A stretch of DNA of 64,000 nt. Origin: Amphiura filiformis (lineage: Eukaryota > Echinodermata > Ophiuroidea > Amphilepidida > Amphiuridae). Shown here one piece after another: positions 35,690 to 47,030 of the stretch; the first letter of the stretch is position 1, and each line of letters starts with the position of its first letter. The notes under the pieces were generated by a model. That model searched no databases. It was not told the origin of the DNA and saw only the letters and a program-made list of their open reading frames with translations. A program made the translations under genes and the position numbers. The stretch lies in contig NC_092636.1 in the NCBI RefSeq assembly GCF_039555335.1, forward strand, positions 61,872,706 through 61,936,705, read 5' to 3'.

Positions 35690-35972
35690 GTATACAGACT
35701 TTTTATTGTACGTACAATATTGTATGTGCAAGATGTACGTTATTTTAATCTATTGCCATTCTATTTCCAGTAAAGTTTAAGTTCTAACGAATGTTTGATG
35801 ACATAAAATCGATAATATATTTCTGCTAGATATTGTATGTAACATATTATCGATTTTTCGTCATCAAACATTCGTTAAAACTTAAACATTACTGGAAATA
35901 GAGTGGCAATAGATTAAATAACGTACATATTGTACATACAATATGTACGTCTAATACTCGGAGTCTGTATAC
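35690..35972. mobile_element. Nested hairpin MITE (GTATACAGACT family)
   Basis: Arms 35690-35820 and 35845-35972 match at about 90%: GTATACAGACT, ATCTATTGCCA.TCTATTTCC, CGAATGTTTGATGAC and ATCGATAATAT with their complements. The loop is about 25 bases. It lies inside the CACTC-array element. Confidence 0.75.
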
Positions 35973-36548
35973 GACTTTACGCCGCATCACGCTTCTCCAG
36001 ACTGTGACCGTAAACATGGTATTTGCCAAGTGTTATGTCCTACACCTAAGTGTACTCACCATTGAACAGTTTGACTATTAGCTTCACTAAATCCATAGTT
36101 TTTCGCCAGCTAAGAGCTGGCTATATAATTCGGAGATCGTCTTTGTTTGCTAAAGAGATTACAGGGTAGGGGGCCTACTAGCATTGGTTTGAATTACTCA
36201 GTTGCGGACCTTTTTATGGTGAAAATATAACGTAAGGCCTACTATTTGATTTGTAAGAAAAGGCCTATTGAACAATATACCCCATTTGACATGTATTATA
36301 AATAGGTAGGTAAAGTATCAATAAATAAAATAACACGTATTAAACTAAAGTGAATCAACCTTTTTTTATTTTATCATGTTGATTATTACATAATTATTAT
36401 GGCATTCAACAAAATGATTGAAGAGAAAACACACAATGCAGACTATAGAATGGAGTAGGTAAGATGCCATTTTCATAGCTTCGCCGGAGTATCGGACTAA
36501 CAATCAACACATCAGTCTTTAGACATTTTATAATGTGCTATAGGAAAC

Positions 36549-36582
36549 CATGGAAATAAGAGAATATTCTCTTATTTCCATG
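36549..36582. repeat. Perfect 34-base palindrome
   Basis: CATGGAAATAAGAGAAT and its exact complement meet with no loop. It may be the relic of a larger hairpin or a cruciform-prone site. Confidence 0.8.
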
Positions 36583-36837
36583 AGGAAACTATACATTGCG
36601 AATTAATGGAAAATTAATGTGCATGTATAAGGCAAGTAGAATGGTAGTTTTTAACAATTAACTAAAAACTGCAGTGTATTTCTTAATATTATATGAGATA
36701 AGGGTAAAAGGCAGAAAGACAAAAAGTTTGCTGTTTCTGTGTGCATGTTCTCATCATTGATGATTTGGTGGACTGTCATGAAACATGATGGATCCTAAAA
36801 AAGCGTGATCCTAAAAATGCCTTCCACCCAAACTAAT

Positions 36838-36893
36838 TACAAGACCTCTTCTACATTGAAGCTGGCTTTCCCTTTTAAAGGGAATTTTTATCA
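36838..36893. repeat. Short dispersed repeat (CTTCTACATTGAAGCTGG)
   Basis: The segment ACAAGACCTCTTCTACATTG then AAGCTGGCTTTC.CTTTTAAA.GGGAAT recurs at about 58769-58820. The family is not identified. Confidence 0.5.
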
Positions 36894-37065
36894 TCATTCA
36901 TCCCACACAGAAGTTCGACACATTGTGTATGTGCTTAAGCTTTAGACCAGTTCAATATTCCTAGACCGGGCCCTACCCTAACCTGGGGCCTAGCCTCACA
37001 ACAATTTAAAGCACATAGTAGCTGTTATGAACTGCTGTGATATTCTTGTATATAAAATAGGCCTA

Positions 37066-37100
37066 AATGAATAAATAAATAAATAAATAAATAAATAAAT
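37066..37100. repeat. (AAAT)n microsatellite
   Basis: About eight perfect tetramers, adjoining the right-hand CACTC array. Confidence 0.85.
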
Positions 37101-37899
37101 GCTCTCTTCTGATTCACTCTTTTACGGAGTGAATTTTTTCACTCTTTCTTGAGAGTGAGCTTCACTCTAAAAGAGTTGTCACTCAGATGGCTCTTTGAAA
37201 GAGTGAGATTTCACTCTTCTTGAGTGATTTTTTACTCTTTCACTTGCACTATGAATACAAAATTACCCTTTACGGCTCACGGCAGGTCGATAAACGATGA
37301 CAAGATCGACATCAGTTCACCTTAAGTAAAAACTTTCACAATCGCGCCCAATATTTTAGCTATGATTTTCCGGAAAGGAAATAGACCAAACCGATCAAGA
37401 CAATGTCTTCATGTTCATAGAATATTTGATTACAAGTGACAGTTGAAATATAGAAAACCTTTATGCGATCATGTTATCTCTCTTATGACATATCTCTACA
37501 TGTCAGACCCCGTCTGAGCAAGACAATTCTCACTTTCACTTTACTTGTTCTCCTTTCATTTCACATCTTTCTGTTTTTATAATATAACTAAAACATTCCT
37601 TTTATTGTCATTGTTCAATCACACTCATTCTCACCATCTTGTTATTTCAGTTTCAGTCTTGTATCTCTTATCATCTCAAATAAAGTATAACCGTGAAATA
37701 GCAACAGTTATTTTTTCAGCAAATAAATGCAACTCTTCCCGCCTTCTCTCCAGAAAAGATTGTACATTGATTTTGATTTCCTTTCATTCTTCAAAACTAT
37801 TTCTTGTATTTTCCCGTTTACACACTTTGCAAGTATACACCTTCGCAACAAATTTCGTGGTCCTTGTGGGCGGGGAGGTGTCACTATGTGGTGTAACTC

Positions 37900-38051
37900 C
37901 AGAGGATGATTTAAGCACTAATATAATGACACACACACAATTCTTATTAAACAACATCTTTTGCACAGAATTCAATGGAATTAGTGGCAGTTGAAACTCT
38001 AGTGATAACACTTTTGCAGTGCATGATGGGGCTTCCTTAAATCATCCTCTG
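37900..38051 (-). mobile_element. MITE with CAGAGGATGATTTAA ends and 9-bp duplication, copy B
   Basis: A 152-base element inverted relative to copy A at 34708. The perfect 9-base duplication GTGTAACTC lies at 37891-37899 and 38052-38060. Its reverse complement follows copy A for about 130 bases (GAAGCCCCATCATGCACTG, TTATCACTAGAGTTTCAACT, GTGCAAAAGATGTTGTTT), then jumps to the far end, so it is an internal-deletion derivative. The frame 37545-37994 only reads into it. Confidence 0.82.
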
Positions 38052-38060
38052 GTGTAACTC

Positions 38061-40005
38061 CATATTCCACGGTATTGTACATGTATGATTTTTTATGTCG
38101 CGTGCAAAACAGAAAAAACAACTCCACATTATCGGGATTAAAGTGCGATTGGCAGGTTCATCCACAAATTGGAACAGCATTCAATGACAGGAGAACACGT
38201 GTAGTTTGACATTGCGCCAAATCCTAACATATGTTAGTACGAGAGATACGACCACTGTGAAAAATAATCTAATTTCGAACATACTCTACTTCTACCATGT
38301 CTACCAAATCAAATCAAATTTCTAACATGAAAAAACTGATAGCAATTCTAAATTTGATTGAAGCCCAACAAAAAAGCCCGGTGTATATCAAAAACACAGT
38401 TGAATTATTAAATGTTCCATATCTTTTGGGAGCAACTCTATTCCAGAAATAGATTTTATTGTATGTACAATAAAATGATTGCTGTAGCTAGCTCTTGCGT
38501 GTACTACATGTATTGGCTTATGCCAAAAAGTTCAACTTACCTGTAATGATATATCGAATAGCATGGTATATCCAAATTAACAAACACACCCCAAAATTTC
38601 GCACTTTGATGTCGTGATTTGACAAGTTGATAATGCTTAAAATAATAATAACATGAATAATAAAAGCAAGCAATAAATTCACAAACCAGCAACCAACAAA
38701 GAAATAGTCAAACAAAATAAAACCAAAAACAAGGACAAGTGTTTATTTCTTGTAGGCTACATGGTGTACCAAAAATGAAGCGGAATCGAATGCAAAATGC
38801 AGATTATTAATATAAATAAATATCGATCGCTTTATTTTGATGCTTTTGACAAGTTTGATGGTAATATTAGACATTCGCACTCATGCCGCGGCCAGGCAGC
38901 CGGGGACATTTGCCAAGTGGGGGATAGGGGTCGGATACTGATCCTCCATTATAGCATGTACAACGGTCAAACTCGTTTAGCTTCGTTTGGGGGGGGGGGG
39001 GAGGGACCCCTACACTGTCGTCCTCACCTCTACAAAACACCTTCTCCAGATGACCTATTTTGTTAAAGGTATATAAGAAGGGTTCAGGGCTAACGGACAA
39101 CATATTAAAATTACTAATTATACATCCCAATCTGGAAATTTGCTAATTAAGATCAACATCCTACGTGTGAAAACAATAATCAGAGCTCATTTCGCTCATC
39201 AATGAAGACTATAACCTATATTTTTAATGATAATATTTTGACCAAATTCGGTCAATTGTTTTAGTAAGTTCAAGTAGGTATACGTAACAGCTCGTAACTT
39301 CATCTGGTTAACAAATAGATACTTTTCGTTTGCATATAGGATTGTAAATACTGAAACTGATGCTTTTCAATGAAAATAACAAGAGCAATATTAGTTTTTT
39401 TTAAATGAACAGCAAAAAGACCTGGGTTTCGTCCTCGGTCCCATCCACTTCTAGGTTTCTGACGAAGTGTTTTCTCTCTCTAATTTTAAACACCTTTTAC
39501 ATGCAATAGTAATAATTACCCAATCAACATTAAGACCTACAAAACGCCTATACTTCTAAATAAACATCAAATAAACATATACAGCTGCAGCCCTCTAGTC
39601 TTAACGACAATTTAATTATACAGAACTAAAAATTATGACTTAAAAATACATGTAGTACCCACTGACATGATAAACCTTTTTTTCATAATATATAGGCCTA
39701 TACGATATTGTCGTACATTCACCGGTGGATATTTAGCAGTAAATGTTTCACCATAAATAAGTCGATGAACAGACTCGCGCATCTCAGTTTTACTCAACAT
39801 TGTTCATTATTTTAACTATACTAGTAGGCTATACCCACAATAATATTTAACCTGTGAAAATTAACATGTTACGTCGTACCCCCTTAAAACTTAGTCAAAC
39901 GGTTCGGGAAACCTATTAATTATGTTCACCTATCCGGTTATAACCAAATTATAGTACAAAACACTTTATGTTAGGATATCCAATTAGGTCTGCAGTATTA
40001 AACTT
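38061..40005. other. Intergenic DNA, no gene recognised
   Basis: One run of 11 G near 38990. No paired repeats or coding exons seen. Confidence 0.4.
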
Positions 40006-40390
40006 GCAATAAAGCACATACACCTGTAAAAGTAATGGTGTTGTTGGAGCCAGGCAGGTGGAGCCAGGGTTGATTCCAAAATCCCTCTACATACATAGCG
40101 GAAAGATAGTTTAACAACGAGAGGGCGCAATACCCGAGAACTCTTTGGACTGTTTTGGACAATAAAGAGAGATTGGCAAGAATTATTTGGCAAGAAATGA
40201 GGGCTCCATACCAAAAGTTTTTCTTTGAATCTTCTTTAGCCTAGCTCTACTTTTCAGGAGGTTGAAAACCGCAATTCATGGCACTTCTGGTTTTATTAGT
40301 GGCGCTATGTACATGCACCCGCACGTGTATTCAGTGAATGGACACACAATGGCAAATATAACGACCTAAAAGTTCTGGCATCCGAAAAAC
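40006..40390 (+). repeat. Dispersed repeat R1, copy 1
   Basis: Uninterrupted copy of a roughly 390-base repeat that also occurs at 40604-43880 (split) and 44369-44810. Shared landmarks are CACCTGTAAAAGTA, CCCTCTACAT, CGGAAAGATA, GCGCAATACCCGAGAACTCT, GGAGGTTGAAAACCG and AAATATAACGACCTAAAAGT. No coding potential. The class is unknown. Confidence 0.75.
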
Positions 40391-40944
40391 AGATTCAAAA
40401 TTCTACAAATGTTTTTGAAAAAATTCCTAAATTTTGTTAAAAAACGCTGAAAATCGACCTTTTTAAAGAGAACTTTGGAAAAAAAACCTTTCGTAAACAT
40501 TTCATGACATTGAGGGCCATCAATAAAGAAAATTTCTGGAAATTCACGCCCGTGAGTCTGAACTAAATAATTTAGCTGAAAATGCACCCCAAGTCTGCCG
40601 CACACCCCCGTACCTGGGTAACGATGGTGTGGTTGAGCCCCGGGGTTGAGCCAGGGTTGATTCGCTAAACCCCCTCTACACAGGGCCGTTCCTAGGTATT
40701 TTGGCGCCCTAGGCAAAGCCACTCTCTGCAGCCCCACCAAAGCATACCAAAAAAGTGTTAAGGGGGTTACCCCCTTGAAAACTCCATCAGTTTAACTTTT
40801 AACCTAGTTGTATACTGCCCATGTTTTTTATCCGCCCTCATTTTTTCCCCTTTTTTTCTCCATTCCCGTTTTTTCTTTTTTCGGCCCCCTTTTTTATGCG
40901 GCCCTCTGCGTTTGCCGCCCTAGGTGACTGCCTTACCTGGCCTA

Positions 40945-42274
40945 CACTGCAAAAAATGTTGGTCAAAAAAATGACCAACAGTTTGGTCTATACAACACAT
41001 GAAACAGTTGGTCAAAATTTGACCAACAAGAGTTGTACAAAAATTATGACCAACAGTTGGTTAACAAAAACTTGCTCAAATATTGGGCAAAGTATTTACC
41101 CAACATAGTGGGGCAAATATTTTTTACCAATTATTGTTCAAAATTTGATCAAACTGTTGGGCATTTTACATGGTATTGGTTCATATGTTGGTTTATTTTT
41201 TGCATAACTGTTAAGTAAAATATTTAACCAACATAGTTGGGTAAATATTTTTCACTAATTGTTGGGCAATATTTGATAAAACTGTTGGGCAAAATAACTA
41301 ATCTAGTTGATTGGACCAATTGTTGGACAAAATTTGATTAAACTGTTGGGCATTTTACACATTATTGGTTCATACGTTGGTTTATTTTTTGCTTAACTAT
41401 TAAGCAAAATATTTGCCAAACATAGTTGGGCAAACATTTTTCAATTGTGAGGTGAGTTTTCTCTAAATTAATTATAAATACATAGGGGCCTACATTATTA
41501 CACGGTGTTACTTGTCTCATTTCATTCTGACAACTGTGTATGAAAAAATACTGTGAAATTTAGTGAAGTTATTTTCAAATACTTGATTGATTAATAAAAA
41601 CTGATACGTAAGCTTATTAACTGCTCAGTGCAGACTGACATCATGTATGCATGGCTATCCGTGCATATCACGGGTGTCTGACTCGTACATGTCGTAAAAC
41701 AACTTCACTAACTTGCTCAGTATTTTTTCATACACAGTGGTCAGAATGAAATGAGGCAAGTAACACCGTGCAATAATGTATGTATTTATAATTAATTTAG
41801 AGAAAACTCACCTTTAAAGGTGTCAAATAGCTGTCTCAGCCCTCACTCTGCCAGCACCCCTGCCACTGCGTCATCCGCCATTTTACGATAAGATCGAAAA
41901 TGTGCTTTCCAGAACCGAACGCGCGAATGTTGACCAACTGTTGTGCAAGGAAAAGACAACAGTGCGCATGATCGAAAACTTTGCTCAACATTTTACATCT
42001 TTTGCCCAACAACTTGTAATTCACGCAATTTACTACAAAGTTGCCCAACTGATGTGATTTATTTAGCACAACAGTCGTATATAAATTACGTGTCCAAAAA
42101 CTTAACCAACTGTACTCCTCTCGTAGTAAAATAAAGAAAAATAAATGGTCAAAATAAGAGGTTGCTCAATAAGAATTTAGATTTAACTATTATTGGGCAA
42201 GCCGTGACCAACAAATAAGTAAAAGAGTTTGCCCAATCAAATAGGTAGAAAATTTGACCAACTTTTTTGCAGTG
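40945..42274. mobile_element. CACTGCAAAAAA-ended element nested in the hAT element
   Basis: Ends CACTGCAAAAAA and TTTTTTGCAGTG, with TA on each side. Both halves are packed with TTGGTCAAA / TTTGACCAA / TTGGGCAAA motifs in both orientations (40950-41440 and 41920-42265), probable transposase-binding arrays. The middle is a hairpin (41451-41812). CACTG termini suggest a CMC/EnSpm-like origin. The TA flank would also suit other superfamilies. Non-autonomous. Confidence 0.7.
41451..41812. repeat. Central hairpin of the CACTG element
   Basis: GGTGAGTTTTCTCTAAATTA and its complement TAATTTAGAGAAAACTCACC mark arms of about 100 bases, including CACGGTGTTACTTG and ATTCTGACAACTGTGTATG. Confidence 0.7.
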
Positions 42275-42376
42275 TAATGGTCGGAACGGCCCTGCCTCCA
42301 CCGGAAAGATAATAGTTTAACGACGAGAGGGCACAATACCCGAGAACTCTTTGGACTCTTTTGGACCGCAACTTAA

Positions 42377-43587
42377 GGGAGTACTACACCCATTGATTTT
42401 TTTTTGCATTTTTTTTGCATTTTGTGAAGAAATTACAAAAAAAAATTGGACAAAGTGGTATGCAAAATGAAGGGGCAAATCTTCTCGTTTTATTGGTGGT
42501 ATCGGTATCAATGTAGCTTACATGCTTTTACAGATAGAAGCCAAAAGGAGGTACATCACTGATGATTTAAATTCACTTCATTTTGGAAAGCTTACTATCA
42601 ACGGATTTCGTTAAAATTTTGGATATGTGTTGCCAACACATTAGGGAAATAAAGTTGATATGTAAAATGGGAATAAGTGGTTCCTGATTTCTTTTATGAC
42701 TTCATGAACTTGGTGCTCCACAACTATCAAAAAAGGAACTGGTTAAAATGCTTCTATTTTCAATGTTGAGCTATATTTTGTATTTTTAACTTGCGACATT
42801 ATTGCACTGAAACTTAATTTAAGCCATAGGTAACAGGTTACAACAACCATACTACAGCAATGATGAAAAAAATTGTATTTCTTGTCACCTATACAACCAT
42901 ATTGGGTAGTTTTCCGTAAGCTTAACTTTTGTGATTTTGGTAACTATTTTATATTTATTTGTGAAATCCGTCTCAACTAGGCATTCTAAATTGTACTCAC
43001 CATTTACATCCCAAGGTATATTAGTATATCCACCATGCACTTCTCGATATATATCCAGTTAAAGACAGAATATCAAAATTATGCCTCATATAATATCACA
43101 GACTCTCACATGTGTATTCAAAATTGATGCTTAAATTTGACCTGAACCAATTGACCTATAACCTGACATACGGTGACCTAATAGCCTTTTCTTCTCCTAA
43201 CAACTAATGACTATGCATCCATTGTATAAGTGTTTATTTAATTTATTCAGTGTTATATCATGGTAGGTATTTTGCATGCACCACTATAGATTTTCTATAG
43301 AGAGTATAAAAAAAGGATTTAATGTATTCTATTCATGTACCCTACTTGAACATTTTGTAAAGAATAAATTATGGTTTGTTATGAAACACAGATCTGAGTT
43401 ACTAGGTTACAGTAAACAAAAAATATATAGGGTTAAAATGACTTACTAAAATGGTTGAAAGTCACTTTATATGTAGATATATTTTATAAGTTCAGGACAT
43501 GAGGTGATAAACATATATATGTACTTAATAAATTTGCAAGAAAAAAAAGAAGAGGGGTACTGATGAAAATCGGGGTATTATATCGCC
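42377..43587. mobile_element. TTAA-flanked element in R1 copy 2 (GGGAGTACTACACCC end)
   Basis: TTAA lies at 42373-42376 and 43588-43591. The ends are GGGAGTACTACACCC and, reversed, GGCGATATAATACCCC, an imperfect inverted pair. The first end matches the MITE at 61137-61491. The interior is AT-rich without an obvious frame. R1 copies 1 and 3 read straight through the insertion point (TTTTGGACAATAAAGAGAGA). Confidence 0.65.
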
Positions 43588-43880
43588 TTAAAGAGAGATT
43601 AACAAGAATTAGAAATGAGAGCTCCATACCAAAAATTTTTCTTTGATTCTTCTTTAGCCTAGCTTTACTGTTCAGGAGGTTGAAAACCGTAACTACCGTA
43701 ATTCATGGCACTTCTGGTTTGATCAGTGGCGCTATGTACGCGCAACCGCACGCGTATTCAGTTTTTCGTCTCGGAAGGGGTCACACTGAGAATTAGAGAA
43801 TTCTGTGGAAGGGGTACAAAATGGTAAATATAACGACCTAAAGTTCTGGCAGCCGAAAAGTTGCCGCCACTTACAAAATG

Positions 43881-44368
43881 ACAGCAGGAAGAATGCGAAG
43901 ATGAAGAAAAAGGAGTACTGAGAAGAATTGACAATCGTGGTCTACTTTCTGGCAACTATATCATCATTAGTCTTTTTTCATGCGACATCAGGACATGGTA
44001 TCAACACTTGCTTCCAAGTAAGTCGACAGTCGACACAGACACATACACAGACAGACACACAGACAGATACCCCGACAGACAAACAGACACTCGGAAAGAC
44101 AGAATAATCATGATGAGAGAGAGAGGGGACCAGGAAGTGAGCAAGAGGGACCGTTAAATTGGAATGCAACTCTATAATAGGCCTAGGTCACTGAAATGTT
44201 AATTAATTAATTTCGCAAATCAATCAAAAGGGAAGTTTGAAACAGAATACAAACCCAATTTGTATGTTAACCCATTAAGGATCTGTACGTACGTTTTGGT
44301 AAATCCAAGTGTGTGAAAATATCGGATTCAAAACTTAAATAGAAAACATTGGAAAGTTCTCCGACATG
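43881..44368. other. Intergenic DNA with (GACA)n-like tract
   Basis: A CAGACACA/GACAGACA simple repeat spans 44033-44105. Nothing else is recognised. Confidence 0.55.
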
Positions 44369-44810
44369 CAATAAAACACACCTGTAAAAGCCGGACATCC
44401 CCACACCTGGGTGTAAAAGTAAACGATGGTGTGGTTGAGCCAGGGTTGATTCGCTAAAACCCCTCTACATGATACCCACCGGAAAGATATGATAGTTTAA
44501 CATCGAGAGGGCGCAATACCCGAGAACTCTTTGGACTGTTTTGGACAATAAAGAGAGATTGACAAGAATTATTTGGTAAGAAATGAGGGCTCCATACCAA
44601 AAGTTTTTCTTTGAATCTTCTTTAGCCTAGCTCTACTGTTCAGGAGGTTGAAAACCGCAATTCATGAGACTTCTGGTTTTACCAGTGGTGTATAATTTTA
44701 TGCACGCGTACGCGTATCCAATTTTCGACTCGGAAGGGGCACAATTAAGTGGCAAATATAACGACCTCAGGTTCTGGCAGCCGAAAAGTTGCCGCCATTA
44801 ACAAAATGAT
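44369..44810 (+). repeat. Dispersed repeat R1, copy 3
   Basis: Complete copy sharing every landmark of copy 1. Its last part (about 44670-44768: CTTCTGGTTTTACCAGTGGT to AAATATAACGACCT) is repeated again immediately downstream at 44829-44917, a partial tandem duplication. Confidence 0.75.
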
Positions 44811-44917
44811 CTTCTGGAAAAAAAATCTTCTGGTTTTATCAGTGGTATTTTATGTACGCGCACGCGTATCCAGTTTTCCGACTGAATGGGCACACAATGA
44901 CAAATATAACGACCTAA

Positions 44918-45523
44918 ATAGACTGGTTCTATTTTGGAAATAATATGTGCTTATTTTTAAGCATTAAGCGGCAAGTTCACGTAAAAGTTGGCATCGGGTA
45001 TGTTGTCTGCCAAGCTATATTGGAACCCCGTGACCCTAAAAATGACCCAACCCCAAAATAAAGTGTGGACAAAAATAATAATATCTGCGGCAGATCCCTG
45101 GATATCCCTTAATCGTGCATTTTAAGGACAGACATTAGTTTCATAAAGTGAAAAATTACCATTTTGTTTTTTCAAAGTGCTATCTTTATTTGCTAGTTTA
45201 TGACATCCATAAATCATCCGAAGTTGTTTTTATGTATACATTATGTATATATAGATTGTTTTGCCACATCACTTCATAGGCTAACTATGTATCTTCCTCT
45301 GATTCGTATCGTCCTCATCAATTTGTCTTTTGATCTTGCAAGAAATGCAATCAGAAGCCAGGACCCCATTTTAAGACCACAATTTTGTAGTTACGATTTT
45401 CTAAGATTGCAAAAACATTCCAAATATGAATCAACACAACAGAGCAGAAACAACATTCAGTCCATGATGATGCCGCCCATTTTAAAGATTTGAGAAGATG
45501 TATGGTTATATGCAACATTTCAA
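44918..45523. other. Intergenic DNA, no gene recognised
   Basis: The open frame 45200-45493 has no known motif or splice context. Confidence 0.4.
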
Positions 45524-45525
45524 AG

Positions 45526-45735
45526 TTACACTCTAAATAAGGATTTAAAAATAAATCCTCATGGTTGTAATTAGAGACCAATCAATTTTAGATTTCAAAT
45601 TAATCTGATAGATTTGAATTTCAAATCCTTAAGATTTGATTTCAAATCTGTAAGATTTAATTTTAAATCTAATACTTGATTGTCTCTAATCACAATCCTA
45701 TAGGATTTATTTTAAATCCTTGAAATTTAGAGTAT
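45526..45735. mobile_element. Hairpin MITE with GATTT/AAATC palindromes
   Basis: Ends TACACTCTAAA and TTTAGAGTATAA are inverted. Next come GGATTTA..TAAATCCT and AATTAGAGACCAATCAA with TTGATTGTCTCTAATCACAA. The interior alternates AGATTTGA and TCAAATCT. The whole 210 bases can fold into one stem with side hairpins. Confidence 0.7.
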
Positions 45736-46092
45736 AAACCACTATCACTGCCATTTTGCTTGGGATAATCAGTAAAAAAGGACATGTATAAACCAATTTA
45801 TAAGCCTCAGGAATTCGCTGACCACTGTACCAATACATACAAGGTGTCCCATAAAAAGGTTACGTGAACAGCATTTTGTGATGGTACAACATAACAATGT
45901 CATTTTCCCCGATATTATTTATTCATCCTGTAATTATCTGCTAAATTCAGTGGCTATTAGGGGCAGAGACACTGTACGTTGGCACGTTTTTAGATACTTA
46001 TGCCTCAATGCCCACTGGGGGCAGGGGGATAGAGGGTGGGGTGACTCGCATGGCGGTTTCTGAAATTTTATAAAAAATCACTCAATTTGGTG
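45736..46092. other. Intergenic DNA, no gene recognised
   Basis: Contains AAGGTGTCCCATAAAAAGGT near 45842, loosely like a mariner end but with no partner. Nothing else. Confidence 0.35.
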
Positions 46093-46932
46093 CATACTGC
46101 AGTTACTGTCCGTTTTCCTATACACAATACACAGTGCTCTCACCATTGACGCGTGACCTCTACAAATGATGTATGTTGGGAGAATGGACACTTGCCTAGT
46201 TAACATCACTGTGTGAAAAATAACCAGCCAATATTTTATTTATTCTCCAAAACTTCTAGCAAATATATTTCTCTAACATGACCTAAAATTACAGCTAGGT
46301 TAGATGTTCAGAAATGGTCGTAAAATATGAGTGAGGGCAAGGCATAGCTAGCCAACTCCCCGTGTTAATTGAATGGAGTTTTGACCGAAAATATTGGTAT
46401 CGGACCGCTCACTTCTGAAGGATGCCACACAAAAACGGTAAAAGCTACATTTAAATTATTCTAAATAGGTTCTAGAAAATAAAGTTTTGTAACATGTCCT
46501 AAATTTGTAGCTAATTTAGATGTTTGGAGAGGGTCGCACTTTTGTGTTTTAGGAAGGATATGTAAACGACAGATAACACCAAAAATATGAAGAAATTATT
46601 TCCAAACCGTGTTAAGTCAACAATCATTATGTTGCTCATTTTGAAGAATGCTGGTTAACAAAAAGCAGGTCTTTGTCTCATTTCGTGAACAAAGGTACAC
46701 ATACCATTGTTTCCTTTCGTTTCCTTTATAATCGGTTACCCAACTGAAGCTATAATACCAGCTTTATTGCGATGTCGCACATTGAAAACAGACACTTGTG
46801 CACAACCAGAGAAGATCTGATTTAATCAGTTGAGCTGCTTCAATGAGTGTTATCTTGGTTTAATAGCTTTTAATGGGGTTTAAGTCCTGCAAAGGTCGAG
46901 ATGAATTCTACTGTAGACATGACTGCATCATG
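46093..46932 (-). repeat. Dispersed repeat R2, copy 1
   Basis: About 840 bases, similar throughout to the reverse complement of 52491-53279 and, at one end, to 63739-64000. Ends CATACTGCAGTTACTGTCCG and CTGTAGACATGACTGCATCATG form a weak inverted pair (CAT..TGCAGT). Non-coding. Superfamily unknown. Confidence 0.7.
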
Positions 46933-46943
46933 GATACCTTTTT

Positions 46944-47030
46944 TGGTTAGGATTAGGGTTAGTTTAGGGTTAGGATTTAGGGTTAGGATTAGAGTTTAGC
47001 TTTAGGATTTGGCTTAGGGTTTGGATTAGC
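46944..47030. repeat. Degenerate interstitial telomere-like repeat (TTAGGG)n
   Basis: At least four exact TTAGGG units and several one-step variants (TTAGGA, TTTAGGATT, TTAGAG) fill 87 bases next to R2 copy 1. It is too short and worn to be a chromosome end. Confidence 0.75.

Larger units (their letters stand above)
35497..37243. mobile_element. 1.7 kb element with AGAGTGA/TCACTCT palindrome arrays at both ends
   Basis: The left end (35497-35635) and right end (37100-37243) consist of alternating AAAGAGTGAAAA and TTTTCACTC motifs, giving complementary arrays. The outermost words, AAAGAGTGAAAAAC.CACTC and GAGTGATTTTTTACTCTTT, match as inverted ends. The core contains the hairpin at 35690-35972 and the AAAT microsatellite just before the right array. 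No transposase is recognised. The target duplication is not clear. Confidence 0.55.
40681..42294. mobile_element. hAT-type element (CAGGGCCGTTCC) carrying a nested insert
   Basis: Ends CAGGGCCGTTCC and GGAACGGCCCTG are exact inverted repeats. The left flank is CCTCTACA and the right flank CCTCCACC, a worn 8-base duplication. Most of its length is the nested CACTG element. The hAT-derived flanks are only about 264 and 20 bases (with GGCGCCCTAGGC and CCGCCCTAGGTGACTGCC). No transposase. Confidence 0.72.
40604..43880 (+). repeat. Dispersed repeat R1, copy 2 (split in three pieces)
   Basis: R1 sequence is present at 40604-40680, 42295-42372 and 43592-43880. The gaps hold an hAT element and a TTAA element. 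Copies 1 and 3 supply the uninterrupted reference, so both interruptions are insertions into R1, not R1 pieces added later. Confidence 0.75.

Noticed and set aside
37545-37994. 149-codon frame
   Set aside because: Ends inside the 37900-38051 MITE and has no domain; codon composition is unremarkable.
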